Assembly: GCF_013373065.1 (NCBI RefSeq) | Contig: NZ_JABXIN010000012.1 | Location: 1 to 64,000, forward strand | Direction: 5' to 3' | From: Algoriphagus sp. | GTDB lineage: Bacteria; Bacteroidota; Bacteroidia; Cytophagales; Cyclobacteriaceae | Length of the DNA stretch: 64,000 nucleotides | Position numbers and translations under genes: made by a program | The notes under the pieces: generated by a model | The model's input: only the letters and a program-made list of their open reading frames with translations | Databases searched by the model: none | Told to the model about the DNA's origin: nothing | Part shown: piece after piece, positions 44,316 to 53,973 of the stretch | Position numbering within the stretch: the stretch's first letter is position 1 | Layout of the letters: each line of letters begins with the position of its first letter

Positions 44316-45881
44316 TTATCGAGCGTAATTCACAGCTCGCATTTCCCGAATCACGGTGATTTTTATCTGACCCGGATACTGCATTTCTTTTTCAATCTTT
44401 TGGGAAATATCAAAGGAAAGCTTGCTTGCCGTTTGATCGTCTACATTTTCTGCATCTACCAAAACCCGCAATTCACGACCGGCTTGCATCGCGAAGCATT
44501 TATTGACCCCATCAAAGCTCAAGGCTAATTCTTCAAGCTCTTTAAGTCGCTTGATATAGCTATCCATGATTTCGCGACGAGCACCTGGTCTAGAACCTGA
44601 AATCGCATCAGAAGCCTGAACAATCGGTGAAATCATGGAAGTCATTTCGATTTCATCATGGTGAGCTCCAATTGCGTTGCAAACCTCAGGGTGTTCTTTA
44701 TAGCGCTTGGCTAATTCCATCCCAAGGATTGCATGTGGGAGTTCTTGCTCCTCATGCCATACCTTTCCGATATCATGCAGCAAGCCTGCACGCTTGGCAA
44801 GTTTCGCATTCAAGCCCATCTCGGCTGCCATGATCGCCGCCAACTTCGCAGTCTCTTTGGAATGCTGAAGTAAGTTCTGACCATAAGAGGATCTGAATCT
44901 CATTCGACCAACCATCTTGATCAACTCAGGATGCAATCCGTGAACTCCCAGATCAATACAAGTTCGTTCTCCAATTTCTACAATCTCCTCATCTATATTT
45001 TTCTCGGTTTTGGCCACTACTTCTTCAATTCGGGCAGGGTGGATTCGACCATCCTGAACCAAACGATGAAGTGACAATCGAGCGATTTCTCTTCGTACTG
45101 GGTCAAAGCCAGAAATAATGATTGCCTCAGGTGTATCGTCTACGATGATTTCTACTCCGGTAGCAGCTTCCAAAGCCCGGATATTTCGACCTTCTCGACC
45201 GATGATTTTTCCTTTTATATCGTCACTTTCAATATTGAAAACAGATACGCAGTTTTCAATGGCATGCTCCGTAGCAGTCCGCTGAATGGTATCCAAAACA
45301 ATCTTCTTTGCCTGCTTCGTTGCAGAAAGTTTCGCTTCATCCAAGATGTCTTTAATTCTGGATGATGCTTTACTTTGAGCCTCATCTGTCAGCATCTGCA
45401 CCAATTGATCCCGAGCTTCTTCGCGGGTTAATCCAGCGATTTTTTCCAAGTCAGCGATTCGCTGGTTGGTTACCCGATCCAACTCATCTTTCTTAACTTT
45501 CACAGCGTGCAATTGCGCATCCAAGTTTTCTTTTTTGCTATCAAGCTCTGCTTCTTTGCGTTTCACTTGCTCCAGCTCTTTGGATAGCTGCTGCTCACGC
45601 TGTTTAAGCTTGTTCTCATTGGTAATGAGGATGTTTTTCTTGTGAGAAACCTCCTCATCAAATTCGGACTTAAGTTTCAGGTACTTTTCTTTCGCTTCTA
45701 GAATTCGGTCTTTCTTCAAAGACTCAGCAGAAATCTCTGCCTCCCGCAACATGGACTTGACCTTTTCTTTGGTCTCTTCCTCTAATTTTTGATGCTTATT
45801 TTTTATCAGAACGCTCGCAAGCGCGGCACCTGCGCCAAGACCCACCAGGCCAGCCAGGATGATATATAAAACTTCTCCCAT
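44316..45881 (-). CDS. rny: ribonuclease Y
   Basis: A 521-aa membrane-anchored endoribonuclease that starts mRNA decay. It has an N-terminal membrane helix (about 4-22), a long coiled coil (about 30-180), the KH domain with [15 protein letters not shown] and the HD domain with HDIGK and IGAHHDE. All family features are intact. It follows zapA by 69 bases. Confidence 0.96.
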   Translation of the reverse strand: MGEVLYIILAGLVGLGAGAALASVLIKNKHQKLEEETKEKVKSMLREAEISAESLKKDRILEAKEKYLKLKSEFDEEVSHKKNILITNENKLKQREQQLSKELEQVKRKEAELDSKKENLDAQLHAVKVKKDELDRVTNQRIADLEKIAGLTREEARDQLVQMLTDEAQSKASSRIKDILDEAKLSATKQAKKIVLDTIQRTATEHAIENCVSVFNIESDDIKGKIIGREGRNIRALEAATGVEIIVDDTPEAIIISGFDPVRREIARLSLHRLVQDGRIHPARIEEVVAKTEKNIDEEIVEIGERTCIDLGVHGLHPELIKMVGRMRFRSSYGQNLLQHSKETAKLAAIMAAEMGLNAKLAKRAGLLHDIGKVWHEEQELPHAILGMELAKRYKEHPEVCNAIGAHHDEIEMTSMISPIVQASDAISGSRPGARREIMDSYIKRLKELEELALSFDGVNKCFAMQAGRELRVLVDAENVDDQTASKLSFDISQKIEKEMQYPGQIKITVIREMRAVNYAR

Positions 45882-45950
45882 AGGTATTTTGGTATTTATA
45901 TGACCTGTAGGGAATCCTAAAAATTCGGAAAATCAGTGGGAATTCAACAA

Positions 45951-46235
45951 TTATAATGCATTGGAAAGCAAGGAATTGATTTGAGCTAAACTTGCACGAA
46001 TGTGCTCACTATCCTCAGTATTTACCTCATTGGTTTCCAAAGACTCCACCATGCAGTCAAAGGCTACCATTGCCAGTAAATCTTGATTATCATCTAGTCC
46101 AAATTCCGATTTATATTTCCTAAGCTTCTCATTTATCAGCTTGCCTGCATGCCGAATTTTGGCTTCGTCTTCCGCTTTTACCCGCATGGGATATTCACGG
46201 TCACCGATTTTGATGCGTATAGCAAGTGTCTCCAT
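45951..46235 (-). CDS. zapA: cell division protein ZapA
   Basis: A 94-aa FtsZ-associated protein with the family pattern: N-terminal IRIGDREYPMRV strand region, then a long helix. It bundles FtsZ filaments at the Z-ring. It starts directly after the coiled-coil gene upstream (zero spacing), within pheT-coiled coil-zapA-rny. Confidence 0.88.
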   Translation of the reverse strand: METLAIRIKIGDREYPMRVKAEDEAKIRHAGKLINEKLRKYKSEFGLDDNQDLLAMVAFDCMVESLETNEVNTEDSEHIRASLAQINSLLSNAL

Positions 46236-46520
46236 TTATTCAGATAAATAGGTGATCAGTTGATCAATCTGTTGTATATAATTATTGATTAGTTCACTCA
46301 TTTCGGCCGAATCCTCTGGATTCACCGTTCGGTTATCCACAATGTTACTAATTTTAATCTTATTTTTAAAATCCTCTACGAGCTGCTCTTTCCGGTCTAA
46401 ATCAGCCTCTATTTGAGCCAACTTTTCTTTCAACTGACTGTTTTCCGCAGACATTTCTGCAAGTTTTAGACTTGCCTGTCTAGCCAGTTTTTCCAGTTTT
46501 TGCAGTTCCTCGTGAATCAT
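46236..46520 (-). CDS. small coiled-coil protein between pheT and zapA
   Basis: A 94-aa protein that is almost wholly helical, with a heptad-like pattern (LQKLEKLARQASLKLAEMSAENSQLKEK). It has no clear homologue in my memory. It starts 3 bases after pheT and ends right at zapA, so it is probably co-translated with both. A ZapB-like partner for ZapA is the natural guess, based only on place and coiled coil. Confidence 0.7.
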   Translation of the reverse strand: MIHEELQKLEKLARQASLKLAEMSAENSQLKEKLAQIEADLDRKEQLVEDFKNKIKISNIVDNRTVNPEDSAEMSELINNYIQQIDQLITYLSE

Positions 46521-46523
46521 TAT

Positions 46524-48938
46524 TTAACTTCTAATGACAGCCCCTACTTCATTTTGAAAAGCCTCCATCAATTTATGCATTGTTTTGTCAATTACCTTGT
46601 CGGTCAGGGTTTTTTCCTGATCCTGCAAGTGGAAGCTCAAAGCATAGGCTTTTTTACCTGTCTCAATTTTATCTCCTTGATAAACATCAAACACACCAAT
46701 GCGCTGAAGAAGTTTCCCTCCTGCTTTTATTGCTACTTGTTTTACTTGATCATAACTCACAGCTTTGTCAAGCACCAAGGAAAGATCTCGGCGAACTTCC
46801 GGAAACTTGGAGATTTCCTGATACTTTTTCAATCCGGAAGCTTTTTTGCACATCAAGTCCCAATCCAAGTCCGCATACCAAACTTCTTGACGAACTTCCG
46901 TCAGTTTCAAAATGGAATCATCCACTAATCCGACAATCCCCAATTCTTTTTGACCGAGCATCAAACGAAGTCCATAAGTAAACGGAGAAGCTTCCCGCAT
47001 TTGTACTTCACTCGCCTCCAAGTTTAGCTTTTCCAACACCTTTTCTACCGTAGCATACAAATCCGCAAAGCCAAATGGTTTGGAAGGTTCAATCCAGCTT
47101 TCTGCAGCACGATTGCCTGAATGGAAAATTGCCAATCGACGACCCTCTTGGTAACCTTCTTCAGTTTTTTGATAAACCGTTCCAAACTCAAATAATTTCA
47201 AATCAGTCTGTCGTCGGTTTATGTTATGAGCCAAAACTTCCAAGCCACTGAAAAGTAGGCTTTGACGCATCACACCTAAGTCTTCGCTAAGTTTATTAAA
47301 AATCTCAACATTCAATGATGAGTCCAAGAACCCGGATTTCTCAGCATAAAGAGGCTTTGTCAAACTATTAGTGATAATCTCGTGATAGCCTTGTGCACCG
47401 AGACTTTCCGAAAGTCGGTATTGCAATTTGTTCAGATCCTTCACCGGATGCTCGGCCAGGTAATCCGTTTTTAGATTTTCTGAAAGAGCTACCTGCTGGA
47501 AACCAAATATTCGAAGAACTTCCTCAATGATATCTGCCTCACGGGTAACGTCCACTCGGTAAGGTTTCACAATCGCTGTAAATCCTTCAGAAGTTTCGTC
47601 TTTTAATTGGATATCCAATCCTTCCAAAATTGACCTAACCTGAGCTGGCTCGATTGTCTTGCCTATCAACCGATTGATGTGCCCATAAGTCACCTCTACT
47701 TCAAAGTCTGCGATAGGATTCGGGTATTGATCAATAATCTCAGAACAAACCTTCCCTCCTGCAATCTCCTGAAGTAATTTTACTGCCTGCTTTAAGGCAT
47801 AAACCGGCATATTGGGATCTGTCCCTCGCTCAAACCGGAAGGATGCATCCGTTTTCAAGCCATGGGTTTGCGCCCCTTTTCGAATTACATCCGGAGAGAA
47901 GTAAGCAGATTCCAAGAAAATGGAAGTTGTCTGATCCGTCACTCCAGATCCAATCCCTCCAAATATTCCTCCGATACACATCCCCCCCTGCTCATCGCAA
48001 ATCATCAATTCTTCACCGGAAAGTTTTCTCTCCTTTTCATCCAAGGTGGTAAATTTGGTGTCTTTGGGGAGTTTTTTGACAATGACTTTACCTCCAGAAA
48101 TCTTATCCGCATCGAAGGCATGCAAGGGCTGCCCTAAATCATGGAGGATAAAATTGGTAATGTCCACTACATTATTAATAGGCTCCATGTCCAAGGCCCG
48201 CAAGAAATCCTGAAGCCATTTGGGAGATGGACCCACTTTCAAATCAGTAATCGTAATTCCAGCATATCGGGGGCAATCCTCCGAATCTTCAACCTTGACT
48301 GAGATCGCGGGACCGGATGTTTCAATCTTAATTTCAGGTTCTTGATCCAAACACAACTCCCTGCCCAATAAAGCCTTCAAATCCCGAGCAACTCCCAAAT
48401 GAGAAGCTGCATCGGCTCGGTTGGGTGTAAGCCCAATTTCCAACACATGATCCTTTGTAACTGGGAATAGTTCTGAAGCTGGAGTTCCATTCGGCAAATC
48501 CGTATCTAAGACCATAATTCCATCGTGACTACTTCCCAACCCCAACTCGTCCTCGGCACAGATCATTCCTTCAGATACCTGACCTCTAATTTTTGCTTTC
48601 TTGATGGTAAACGGATCCCCTTCTGAAGGATACAAGGTTGAACCTACGGTAGCTACCAACACTTTCAGCCCTGCTGTCACATTGGGAGCACCACAAACGA
48701 TATGAGAAGGGGTATCTGACCCAATATCCACCGTGGTAACACTTAGCTTATCTGCATCCGGGTGTTTTTCACAAGTCAATACCTCCCCGATGACAATTCC
48801 TTCCAATCCTCCGGGGATGGAGATAAACTCCTCAATCCCTTCCACTTCCAATCCAGATTGGGTAAGTAGACTGGCTATTTCCTCAGGTGATTCAGTTAGC
48901 GCAATGTATTTTTTTAATCGATTGATTGAAATTTTCAT
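46524..48938 (-). CDS. pheT: phenylalanyl-tRNA synthetase beta subunit
   Basis: An 804-aa subunit that helps charge tRNA-Phe. The N-terminal tRNA-binding domain (about 40-150), B3/B4 editing region, B5 domain and the ferredoxin-fold anticodon-binding domain (last 95 residues, ending near FQNEVGAVIRS) are all visible. Length is normal. The alpha subunit gene is not in this window. Confidence 0.95.
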   Translation of the reverse strand: MKISINRLKKYIALTESPEEIASLLTQSGLEVEGIEEFISIPGGLEGIVIGEVLTCEKHPDADKLSVTTVDIGSDTPSHIVCGAPNVTAGLKVLVATVGSTLYPSEGDPFTIKKAKIRGQVSEGMICAEDELGLGSSHDGIMVLDTDLPNGTPASELFPVTKDHVLEIGLTPNRADAASHLGVARDLKALLGRELCLDQEPEIKIETSGPAISVKVEDSEDCPRYAGITITDLKVGPSPKWLQDFLRALDMEPINNVVDITNFILHDLGQPLHAFDADKISGGKVIVKKLPKDTKFTTLDEKERKLSGEELMICDEQGGMCIGGIFGGIGSGVTDQTTSIFLESAYFSPDVIRKGAQTHGLKTDASFRFERGTDPNMPVYALKQAVKLLQEIAGGKVCSEIIDQYPNPIADFEVEVTYGHINRLIGKTIEPAQVRSILEGLDIQLKDETSEGFTAIVKPYRVDVTREADIIEEVLRIFGFQQVALSENLKTDYLAEHPVKDLNKLQYRLSESLGAQGYHEIITNSLTKPLYAEKSGFLDSSLNVEIFNKLSEDLGVMRQSLLFSGLEVLAHNINRRQTDLKLFEFGTVYQKTEEGYQEGRRLAIFHSGNRAAESWIEPSKPFGFADLYATVEKVLEKLNLEASEVQMREASPFTYGLRLMLGQKELGIVGLVDDSILKLTEVRQEVWYADLDWDLMCKKASGLKKYQEISKFPEVRRDLSLVLDKAVSYDQVKQVAIKAGGKLLQRIGVFDVYQGDKIETGKKAYALSFHLQDQEKTLTDKVIDKTMHKLMEAFQNEVGAVIRS

Positions 48939-48984
48939 AGAATCTGAAATTCAGTGCATATCGCACGGGTCTCAATAAAGAAAA

Positions 48985-49000
48985 AGGGTTCTAAAACCCT
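48985..49000 (-). terminator. possible terminator of the radC-DUF1684 unit
   Basis: AGGGTT/AACCCT stem with a 4-nt loop; on the minus strand it is followed by TTTTTC. Confidence 0.55.
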
Positions 49001-49055
49001 GATTTTTCATGTAAATGACCACAAATTTAAAGGATTTAAACTAGGCCGAAACTGA

Positions 49056-49670
49056 TTACTTGTAATTTTTCTCTCCCGCTTCAATTGGGATTTTCAAAAT
49101 ATTTTCCCGGGGGGGAATAGGACAAGCATAATCCGGATTGTAAGCACAGTATGGATTATAGGCCAAATTAAAATCAATAGTGATACTAGTTTTACCATCT
49201 TGACGAACATTGATGTAGCGTCCGCCTCCGTAGGTTTCTCGACTACTCGTCTCATCCGCAAAAGCCAAAAAGAAATTGCGCATATCCGTCTCATCGATGG
49301 ATTGTAAAAGCAACAGGCGATTTGTCTGCCCCCCTAACTCAAATTCAGCAAAGGAATGTTCGATGTATCGTTCCTTGGACCCATCCGTTAGCGGGACTTC
49401 ACGAACTCGTTTATCTTCGTTGGGAATCAAACGAGCCTTCACTTTGTAAGCAGGATCAATGGGATAAAAGGTCAATTCTTTAAAGTCCCGCTTTTGTTCT
49501 TCAGTCAAAGGGGATTCGATATTATAGCGGATAAATTTGTATTGACGCTCCCGCTCAGCTTCGATTTTTTCAATATAGGTTTCAGGATCTTCAGCGCTGG
49601 TAAGTGTATAAATTACTGCTGCGAGTACTACTACAGACACGAAGATGATTAGAATATGGTTTGTTTTCAT
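49056..49670 (-). CDS. DUF1684 domain-containing protein
   Basis: A 204-aa protein with one N-terminal membrane helix (about 7-25) and an extracytoplasmic domain. The hallmark YNPYCAYNPDYACPIPPRENILKIPIEAGEK matches the conserved C-terminal motif of DUF1684. The function is unknown. It follows radC by 3 bases. Confidence 0.9.
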   Translation of the reverse strand: MKTNHILIIFVSVVVLAAVIYTLTSAEDPETYIEKIEAERERQYKFIRYNIESPLTEEQKRDFKELTFYPIDPAYKVKARLIPNEDKRVREVPLTDGSKERYIEHSFAEFELGGQTNRLLLLQSIDETDMRNFFLAFADETSSRETYGGGRYINVRQDGKTSITIDFNLAYNPYCAYNPDYACPIPPRENILKIPIEAGEKNYK

Positions 49671-49673
49671 GAT

Positions 49674-50369
49674 TTACAGAATCCCTTCATCGGCGAAGCT
49701 AAAATAGCCCATATCTGTAAAAATCACATGATCCAATACTGGCAAATCCATCGCCCGACCTATTTCAGTCAATCGCTTGGTCAATCGTTTATCCTGTTCG
49801 GATGGACTGAGGGTTCCACTGGGGTGATTGTGAACTAGAATCAAGGATTGGGCATGATGATCCAAAGCTGCTTTAAAAACCAATTTTGCATCAACGACTG
49901 TTCCAGCGGTTCCACCCTGAGAAATTCGTTCCTTTCGAATCACATGATTGGATCGAGTCAGCAATAAAAGATAAAAATGCTCTACTATCTCATCAAAGAG
50001 TTCGGGCTTCATAAGATCATAAACATCCCGAGAACTTGAGATTTTGGCCCGTTTCCGAGGCTCCAATTCCTTTCGTCGACGACCCAGTTCGAGTGCACTT
50101 ACAATGCTTATAGCTTTGGCTTCTCCAATTCCCTTGAATTTTTTCAAATCCTGAATAGTCATCCGTGCCAAAGCCGCCAAATCATGATTAACCGAGGCCA
50201 AAATATGTCTAGAAAGATCCACCGCACTGAGAGAAGGCGTTCCTGAGCCAATGAGAATGGCAATTAACTCGGCATCTGTCAATGCAGTTTTACCTTTTAA
50301 GAGTAATTTCTCACGAGGCCGGTCCGCTTCTGCTAATTGAGAAATTTTGATTGAGGTAGATGAATCCAT
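49674..50369 (-). CDS. radC: RadC family DNA repair/JAMM domain protein
   Basis: A 231-aa protein with helix-hairpin-helix segments (KGIGEAKA at 79-86), then a JAMM-like metal domain. It has VHNHPSG (179-185), a later S..EQD acid, and an upstream Glu. RadC is linked to DNA repair and recombination, but biochemical proof is poor. It precedes DUF1684. Confidence 0.93.
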   Translation of the reverse strand: MDSSTSIKISQLAEADRPREKLLLKGKTALTDAELIAILIGSGTPSLSAVDLSRHILASVNHDLAALARMTIQDLKKFKGIGEAKAISIVSALELGRRRKELEPRKRAKISSSRDVYDLMKPELFDEIVEHFYLLLLTRSNHVIRKERISQGGTAGTVVDAKLVFKAALDHHAQSLILVHNHPSGTLSPSEQDKRLTKRLTEIGRAMDLPVLDHVIFTDMGYFSFADEGIL

Positions 50370-50418
50370 ACTTAAAAAAATTTTTACAACTAAAAATACA
50401 GATTTAAAAGAAATAAAA

Positions 50419-50439
50419 AAACCCCGGCAAGCGGGGTTT
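50419..50439 (-). terminator. terminator of rpsT
   Basis: AAACCCCG/CGGGGTTT stem with 5-nt loop, followed by TTTTTTTATTTC on the minus strand. Confidence 0.9.
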
Positions 50440-50458
50440 CTAATTAGTTTATTAACGA

Positions 50459-50713
50459 TTAACCAAGAGCATTGACAAACTTAGCCAGCTTTGATTTCTT
50501 GTTGCTCGCGTTATTCTTGTGAATGATATTTTTCTTAGCCAATTTGTCAAGCATAGAGGACACTTTTTGGAAAAGCTCCTGTGCCTCAGCCTTGTCTGTA
50601 GCAGCTTTCAATCTCTTGATGAAAGTTCTGGTAGTTTTGGCTTGATATCTGTTTCTCAAACGCTTCGCTTCGTTGGCACGAATTCTTTTTAGAGCGGATT
50701 TGTGATTTGCCAT
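50459..50713 (-). CDS. rpsT: 30S ribosomal protein S20
   Basis: An 84-aa very basic protein with the S20 form: MANHKSALKRIRANEAKRLRNR start and KNIIHKNNASNKKSKLAK end. It is a monocistronic gene with its own promoter and terminator. Confidence 0.97.
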   Translation of the reverse strand: MANHKSALKRIRANEAKRLRNRYQAKTTRTFIKRLKAATDKAEAQELFQKVSSMLDKLAKKNIIHKNNASNKKSKLAKFVNALG

Positions 50714-50762
50714 ATCTTAATTTTAATGAATTTCTTTACGATCCCCTAACCGAATTGGAGTG

Positions 50763-50794
50763 CAAATTTAGGGTAAATAATTATTTCTGCCAAA
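50763..50794 (-). promoter_or_regulatory. Bacteroidota vegetative promoter of rpsT
   Basis: Minus strand TTTG, 20-base spacer, TAAATTTG: a perfect match to TTTG-N(19-21)-TAnnTTTG. The predicted start is about 45 bases before the rpsT ATG. Confidence 0.8.
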
Positions 50795-50923
50795 GGAAAT
50801 TATTATTTAACTCTTTAGAATTGCAACTTAAGAAATCGAAAATTTTAAGTGCTAGATTAATTTCCGACAAATATAAAGGCTTTTTGAGGTTTTTATGCTG
50901 GTAAATTCTGTTTATTTTTAAAA

Positions 50924-51862
50924 ATGAAATTTTTTATGATATTCATTTTTTCACTCTTTTTAGGTAGAGGATCCACTACAAATTGGGGATTTTTTGCTCA
51001 TCAATTGATTAATCGAGTGGCTGTTTATTCTCTTCCACCTGAACTAATCAGCTTCTACAAACCTCACATTCAATTTATTACAGAGAAGGCTGTCAATCCA
51101 GATCGAAGAAGATATGCGGTCTTGGGAGAAGCTGAAAAACATTACATCGATTTGGACTTTTACGGGGATTCCGCTCTTTCTATTCTTCCAACTTTTTGGA
51201 ATGAAGCAGTGGAAAAATTCGGAGAGGATAGCCTTCGAGCACACGGAATTGGTCCTTGGGCGGCCTATTTGACTTTTCTCAACTTGACCCAAGCATTTGA
51301 AAAAAAGAATTCAGCTGCAATTCTTCGGTTGTCAGCTGACTTAGGCCATTATTTAGGGGATTTGAATGTACCTCTTCATACCACACAAAATTATAACGGG
51401 CAACTTACTGATCAAGAGGGAATTCATGGATTTTGGGAAAGTCGAATCCCTGAATTGCTTTCTAATAGCTATAATCTTTGGGTTGGAAAAGCTGAATACA
51501 TAAAACACCCTCAACAAAAAATCTGGGAAATTATTGCAGCAGCCCACAGCCAAGTGGATAGTGTACTTCGATTTGAAAAGGAATTATCACTCCAATTTCC
51601 AACAGATCTCAAATACAGTTTTGAAGAAAGAAACGGGATTACAGTTCGGGTATACTCCAAAGAATTTACGGAGGCCTATTCAAAAGCTTTATACGGCATG
51701 GTCGAGCGACAAATGCGAAGATCCATTAAACTTATCGCTGATTTTTGGTATACGGCTTGGATCAATGCCGGACAGCCTGAATTGGTTAATTTGGACGATA
51801 TCACTATTCCAGAAGAGGAAGTAACACCCATCCCCAACCTTCTTATTCGGGAACATAATTAA
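50924..51862 (+). CDS. exported zinc-dependent phospholipase C / S1-P1-like protein
   Basis: A 312-aa protein with a signal peptide (about 1-18). The mature N terminus has NWGFFAHQ, followed by HYLGDLNVPLHTTQNYNG and GIHGFWESRIPEL. This is the pattern of zinc phospholipase C and S1-P1 nucleases, in which a Trp near the mature N terminus, several His and Asp bind three zinc ions. The two activities cannot be told apart from sequence alone. It is probably a periplasmic phosphodiesterase or nuclease. Confidence 0.8.
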   Translation: MKFFMIFIFSLFLGRGSTTNWGFFAHQLINRVAVYSLPPELISFYKPHIQFITEKAVNPDRRRYAVLGEAEKHYIDLDFYGDSALSILPTFWNEAVEKFGEDSLRAHGIGPWAAYLTFLNLTQAFEKKNSAAILRLSADLGHYLGDLNVPLHTTQNYNGQLTDQEGIHGFWESRIPELLSNSYNLWVGKAEYIKHPQQKIWEIIAAAHSQVDSVLRFEKELSLQFPTDLKYSFEERNGITVRVYSKEFTEAYSKALYGMVERQMRRSIKLIADFWYTAWINAGQPELVNLDDITIPEEEVTPIPNLLIREHN

Positions 51863-51875
51863 AGAAGCACTTCCG

Positions 51876-53180
51876 TTACGACTGAAGATAGCTTGTAATT
51901 GCCTTACCTAAGCGTTCAAATGTATCCCGAAATGTGGATTCTTCTTCCTCGAGCAAGGTCACTCGAAATCCTCTCAAATCAGAGCAGAAAGAAGAAATAG
52001 GAACCACACAGATCTGCTCCGAGGCCAATAAATAATAAACAAAGCGCTTGTCCAATGGCATATCCATATTCGAAACCCAGCCTTCCACTAACGTTTTCAA
52101 TCGAGGATCGGCAATGGGTAGTTGTTGATGAGGAGTTAAAACCCCTTCATCGAAAACAATTGTATTGTAAAAAGCTCCTTGGGTGGGATTAAATTTAATT
52201 CCCGGAATTTCCCCTAATATCTCAGCCATCCAACGACTTCGCTTACCGATTTCCTCATTTGCATTTTCCCGATAACGAATATACTCAGGGTGCTTCATGA
52301 TCAAAGGAATTGCTAATTGAGGCAAAATGGTAGAACAAACCTCAATCATCTTGGCATTTTCCAAGGTTTGACAAAGTTTGGAAAATTCGATTGACCTATC
52401 CCTGTTGTAAAACTCCATCCAGCCACATCGAGCTCCGGGCCAAGGAAACTCCTTGGAAATTCCTTTCAAAGAAATTGCAGGCCTATCTCCAATCACTTCT
52501 GCTAATGCAACGGCCTTTATTCCGTTATAGGTTATGTTTTGATAAATCTCATCTGCAATGAGGAGTAAATTGAATTCCTCTGCAATCTTTACAAAGCCCT
52601 CCAACACCTCCTTCGGATAAACCATTCCTGTAGGATTATCCGGATTAATAATCAAAATCCCAACAATCGAGGGATTGTATTTTACTTTTAGATATAGGTC
52701 CTCCAAATCCGGCAACCACTGATTATCGGGGTCCAGTTTGTAGGTGATAGGAGCAGTATTCGCATGGGCTGCCTCTGCCGAACTATGAGTTGAATAGGCT
52801 GGAGAGGGCCCGATAATCCGAGCCGTAGGTATCAAAAACTGATACAATTTAGCGATGGCATCACCCAAACCGTTGAAAAACAAAATATCCTCCGGACTAA
52901 TCTGGGCGCCGCCTTTTTCATTGGTTAAGTCTGCTAAAAACTGCCGTGTTTCAAAAACTCCTTTGGAATCAGCATAGCCGTAGCTTTTATCCTCACTGAC
53001 CAATCCTGAAACGATTTCCTTCATCCAACCAGGCACCTGATTATGTTTCTGTATAGGATCACCTATATTCTCCCAGGTCATGGGGTAGTCGAGTGATTCA
53101 ATTTGTCGGGCTTTTTTGACGATTCCTCGAATCTCATAGGATAGTTCTTCCGCTCCAGGTCTTAAAAGTAGCTGTCTCAT
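51876..53180 (-). CDS. pyridoxal-phosphate aminotransferase class I/II
   Basis: A 434-aa fold-type I PLP enzyme. The NPDNPTGMVYPKE substrate loop, ADEIY, the PLP lysine in SLKGISKEF and the GARCGW region are in place. The start at 53180 (MRQLLLRP) is preferred over the longer 53255 frame, which adds 25 residues unlike the family. The amino acid used is not known; it looks like an aspartate/tyrosine-type aminotransferase. Confidence 0.88.
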   Translation of the reverse strand: MRQLLLRPGAEELSYEIRGIVKKARQIESLDYPMTWENIGDPIQKHNQVPGWMKEIVSGLVSEDKSYGYADSKGVFETRQFLADLTNEKGGAQISPEDILFFNGLGDAIAKLYQFLIPTARIIGPSPAYSTHSSAEAAHANTAPITYKLDPDNQWLPDLEDLYLKVKYNPSIVGILIINPDNPTGMVYPKEVLEGFVKIAEEFNLLLIADEIYQNITYNGIKAVALAEVIGDRPAISLKGISKEFPWPGARCGWMEFYNRDRSIEFSKLCQTLENAKMIEVCSTILPQLAIPLIMKHPEYIRYRENANEEIGKRSRWMAEILGEIPGIKFNPTQGAFYNTIVFDEGVLTPHQQLPIADPRLKTLVEGWVSNMDMPLDKRFVYYLLASEQICVVPISSFCSDLRGFRVTLLEEEESTFRDTFERLGKAITSYLQS

Positions 53181-53319
53181 AGTGCAATTGGGTGATTGGA
53201 AAATGATCCAATACAAAGAAAGTGAAAAGTCACAGGAAAAGGATTGATTTGACATTCATTATCTGAAAACAAATAAAACCCATAAAATTTCGATATTCAG
53301 GATAGGTTTTGTCTTAATT

Positions 53320-53949
53320 ATGAATCTTCCCAATCCACAAGTAGACGTATTTTTAGTAGAAGGCTGCATGCGCTGTTCGAAAGGTGCTACACCTGCATGT
53401 AAGGTTCACCAATGGAAAGGTGTTTTAGAAAGGCTGAGGCAAATGCTTCTTGAAAGCGAGCTGACCGAAGAAAGAAAATGGGGCGTTCCAACCTATACCC
53501 TAAATAGCAAAAACGTGATTATGCTCGGGGTTTTCAAAGAATCTTGTGTGATCAGTTTCCTGAAAGGAAGTCTGATCAAAGACCCAGAAGGGATTTTGGA
53601 ACTTCCTGGTCCAAATTCAAGAGATGGGAGATTAATACGATTTACTAAAGAAGAGCAGGTAACCGAATTAGAATACACAATTCGAGCATTTATCAAAGAG
53701 GCTATTGAAATAGAAAAATCGGGTAAAAAACCAGAAAGAACAGCCCTTGATACAGTTGAAATTCCTGAAGAACTCTTACAAAAATTTGAGGAAGTTAAGG
53801 GACTGGAAAAAGCTTTTTATTCCCTCACTCCTGGGAGACAACGAGGATATTTAATTCATTTTCTCGGCTCAATGAAAAGCCAAACCCGAATTAATCGAAT
53901 TGTAAAATTCATCCCCAAAATCATGGAGGAAAAAGGAATGATGGATTAG
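53320..53949 (+). CDS. DUF1801/YdeI (OmpD-associated) family protein with Cys cluster
   Basis: A 209-aa protein whose N-terminal half is DUF1801-like (WGVPTYTLNSKNVIMLGVFK) and C-terminal half has the YdeI pattern LTPGRQRGYLIHFLGSMKSQTRINRIVKFIPKI. An odd feature is a cysteine cluster at 16, 19 and 27 near the N terminus, not typical of the family. The function is unknown. Confidence 0.83.
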   Translation: MNLPNPQVDVFLVEGCMRCSKGATPACKVHQWKGVLERLRQMLLESELTEERKWGVPTYTLNSKNVIMLGVFKESCVISFLKGSLIKDPEGILELPGPNSRDGRLIRFTKEEQVTELEYTIRAFIKEAIEIEKSGKKPERTALDTVEIPEELLQKFEEVKGLEKAFYSLTPGRQRGYLIHFLGSMKSQTRINRIVKFIPKIMEEKGMMD

Positions 53950-53973
53950 AACCATACTTTCTTTAAAAATTGC

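Noticed and set aside
53181..53255. 25-residue N-terminal extension of the aminotransferase
   Set aside because: Not like the family; internal ATG at 53180 gives the expected start.
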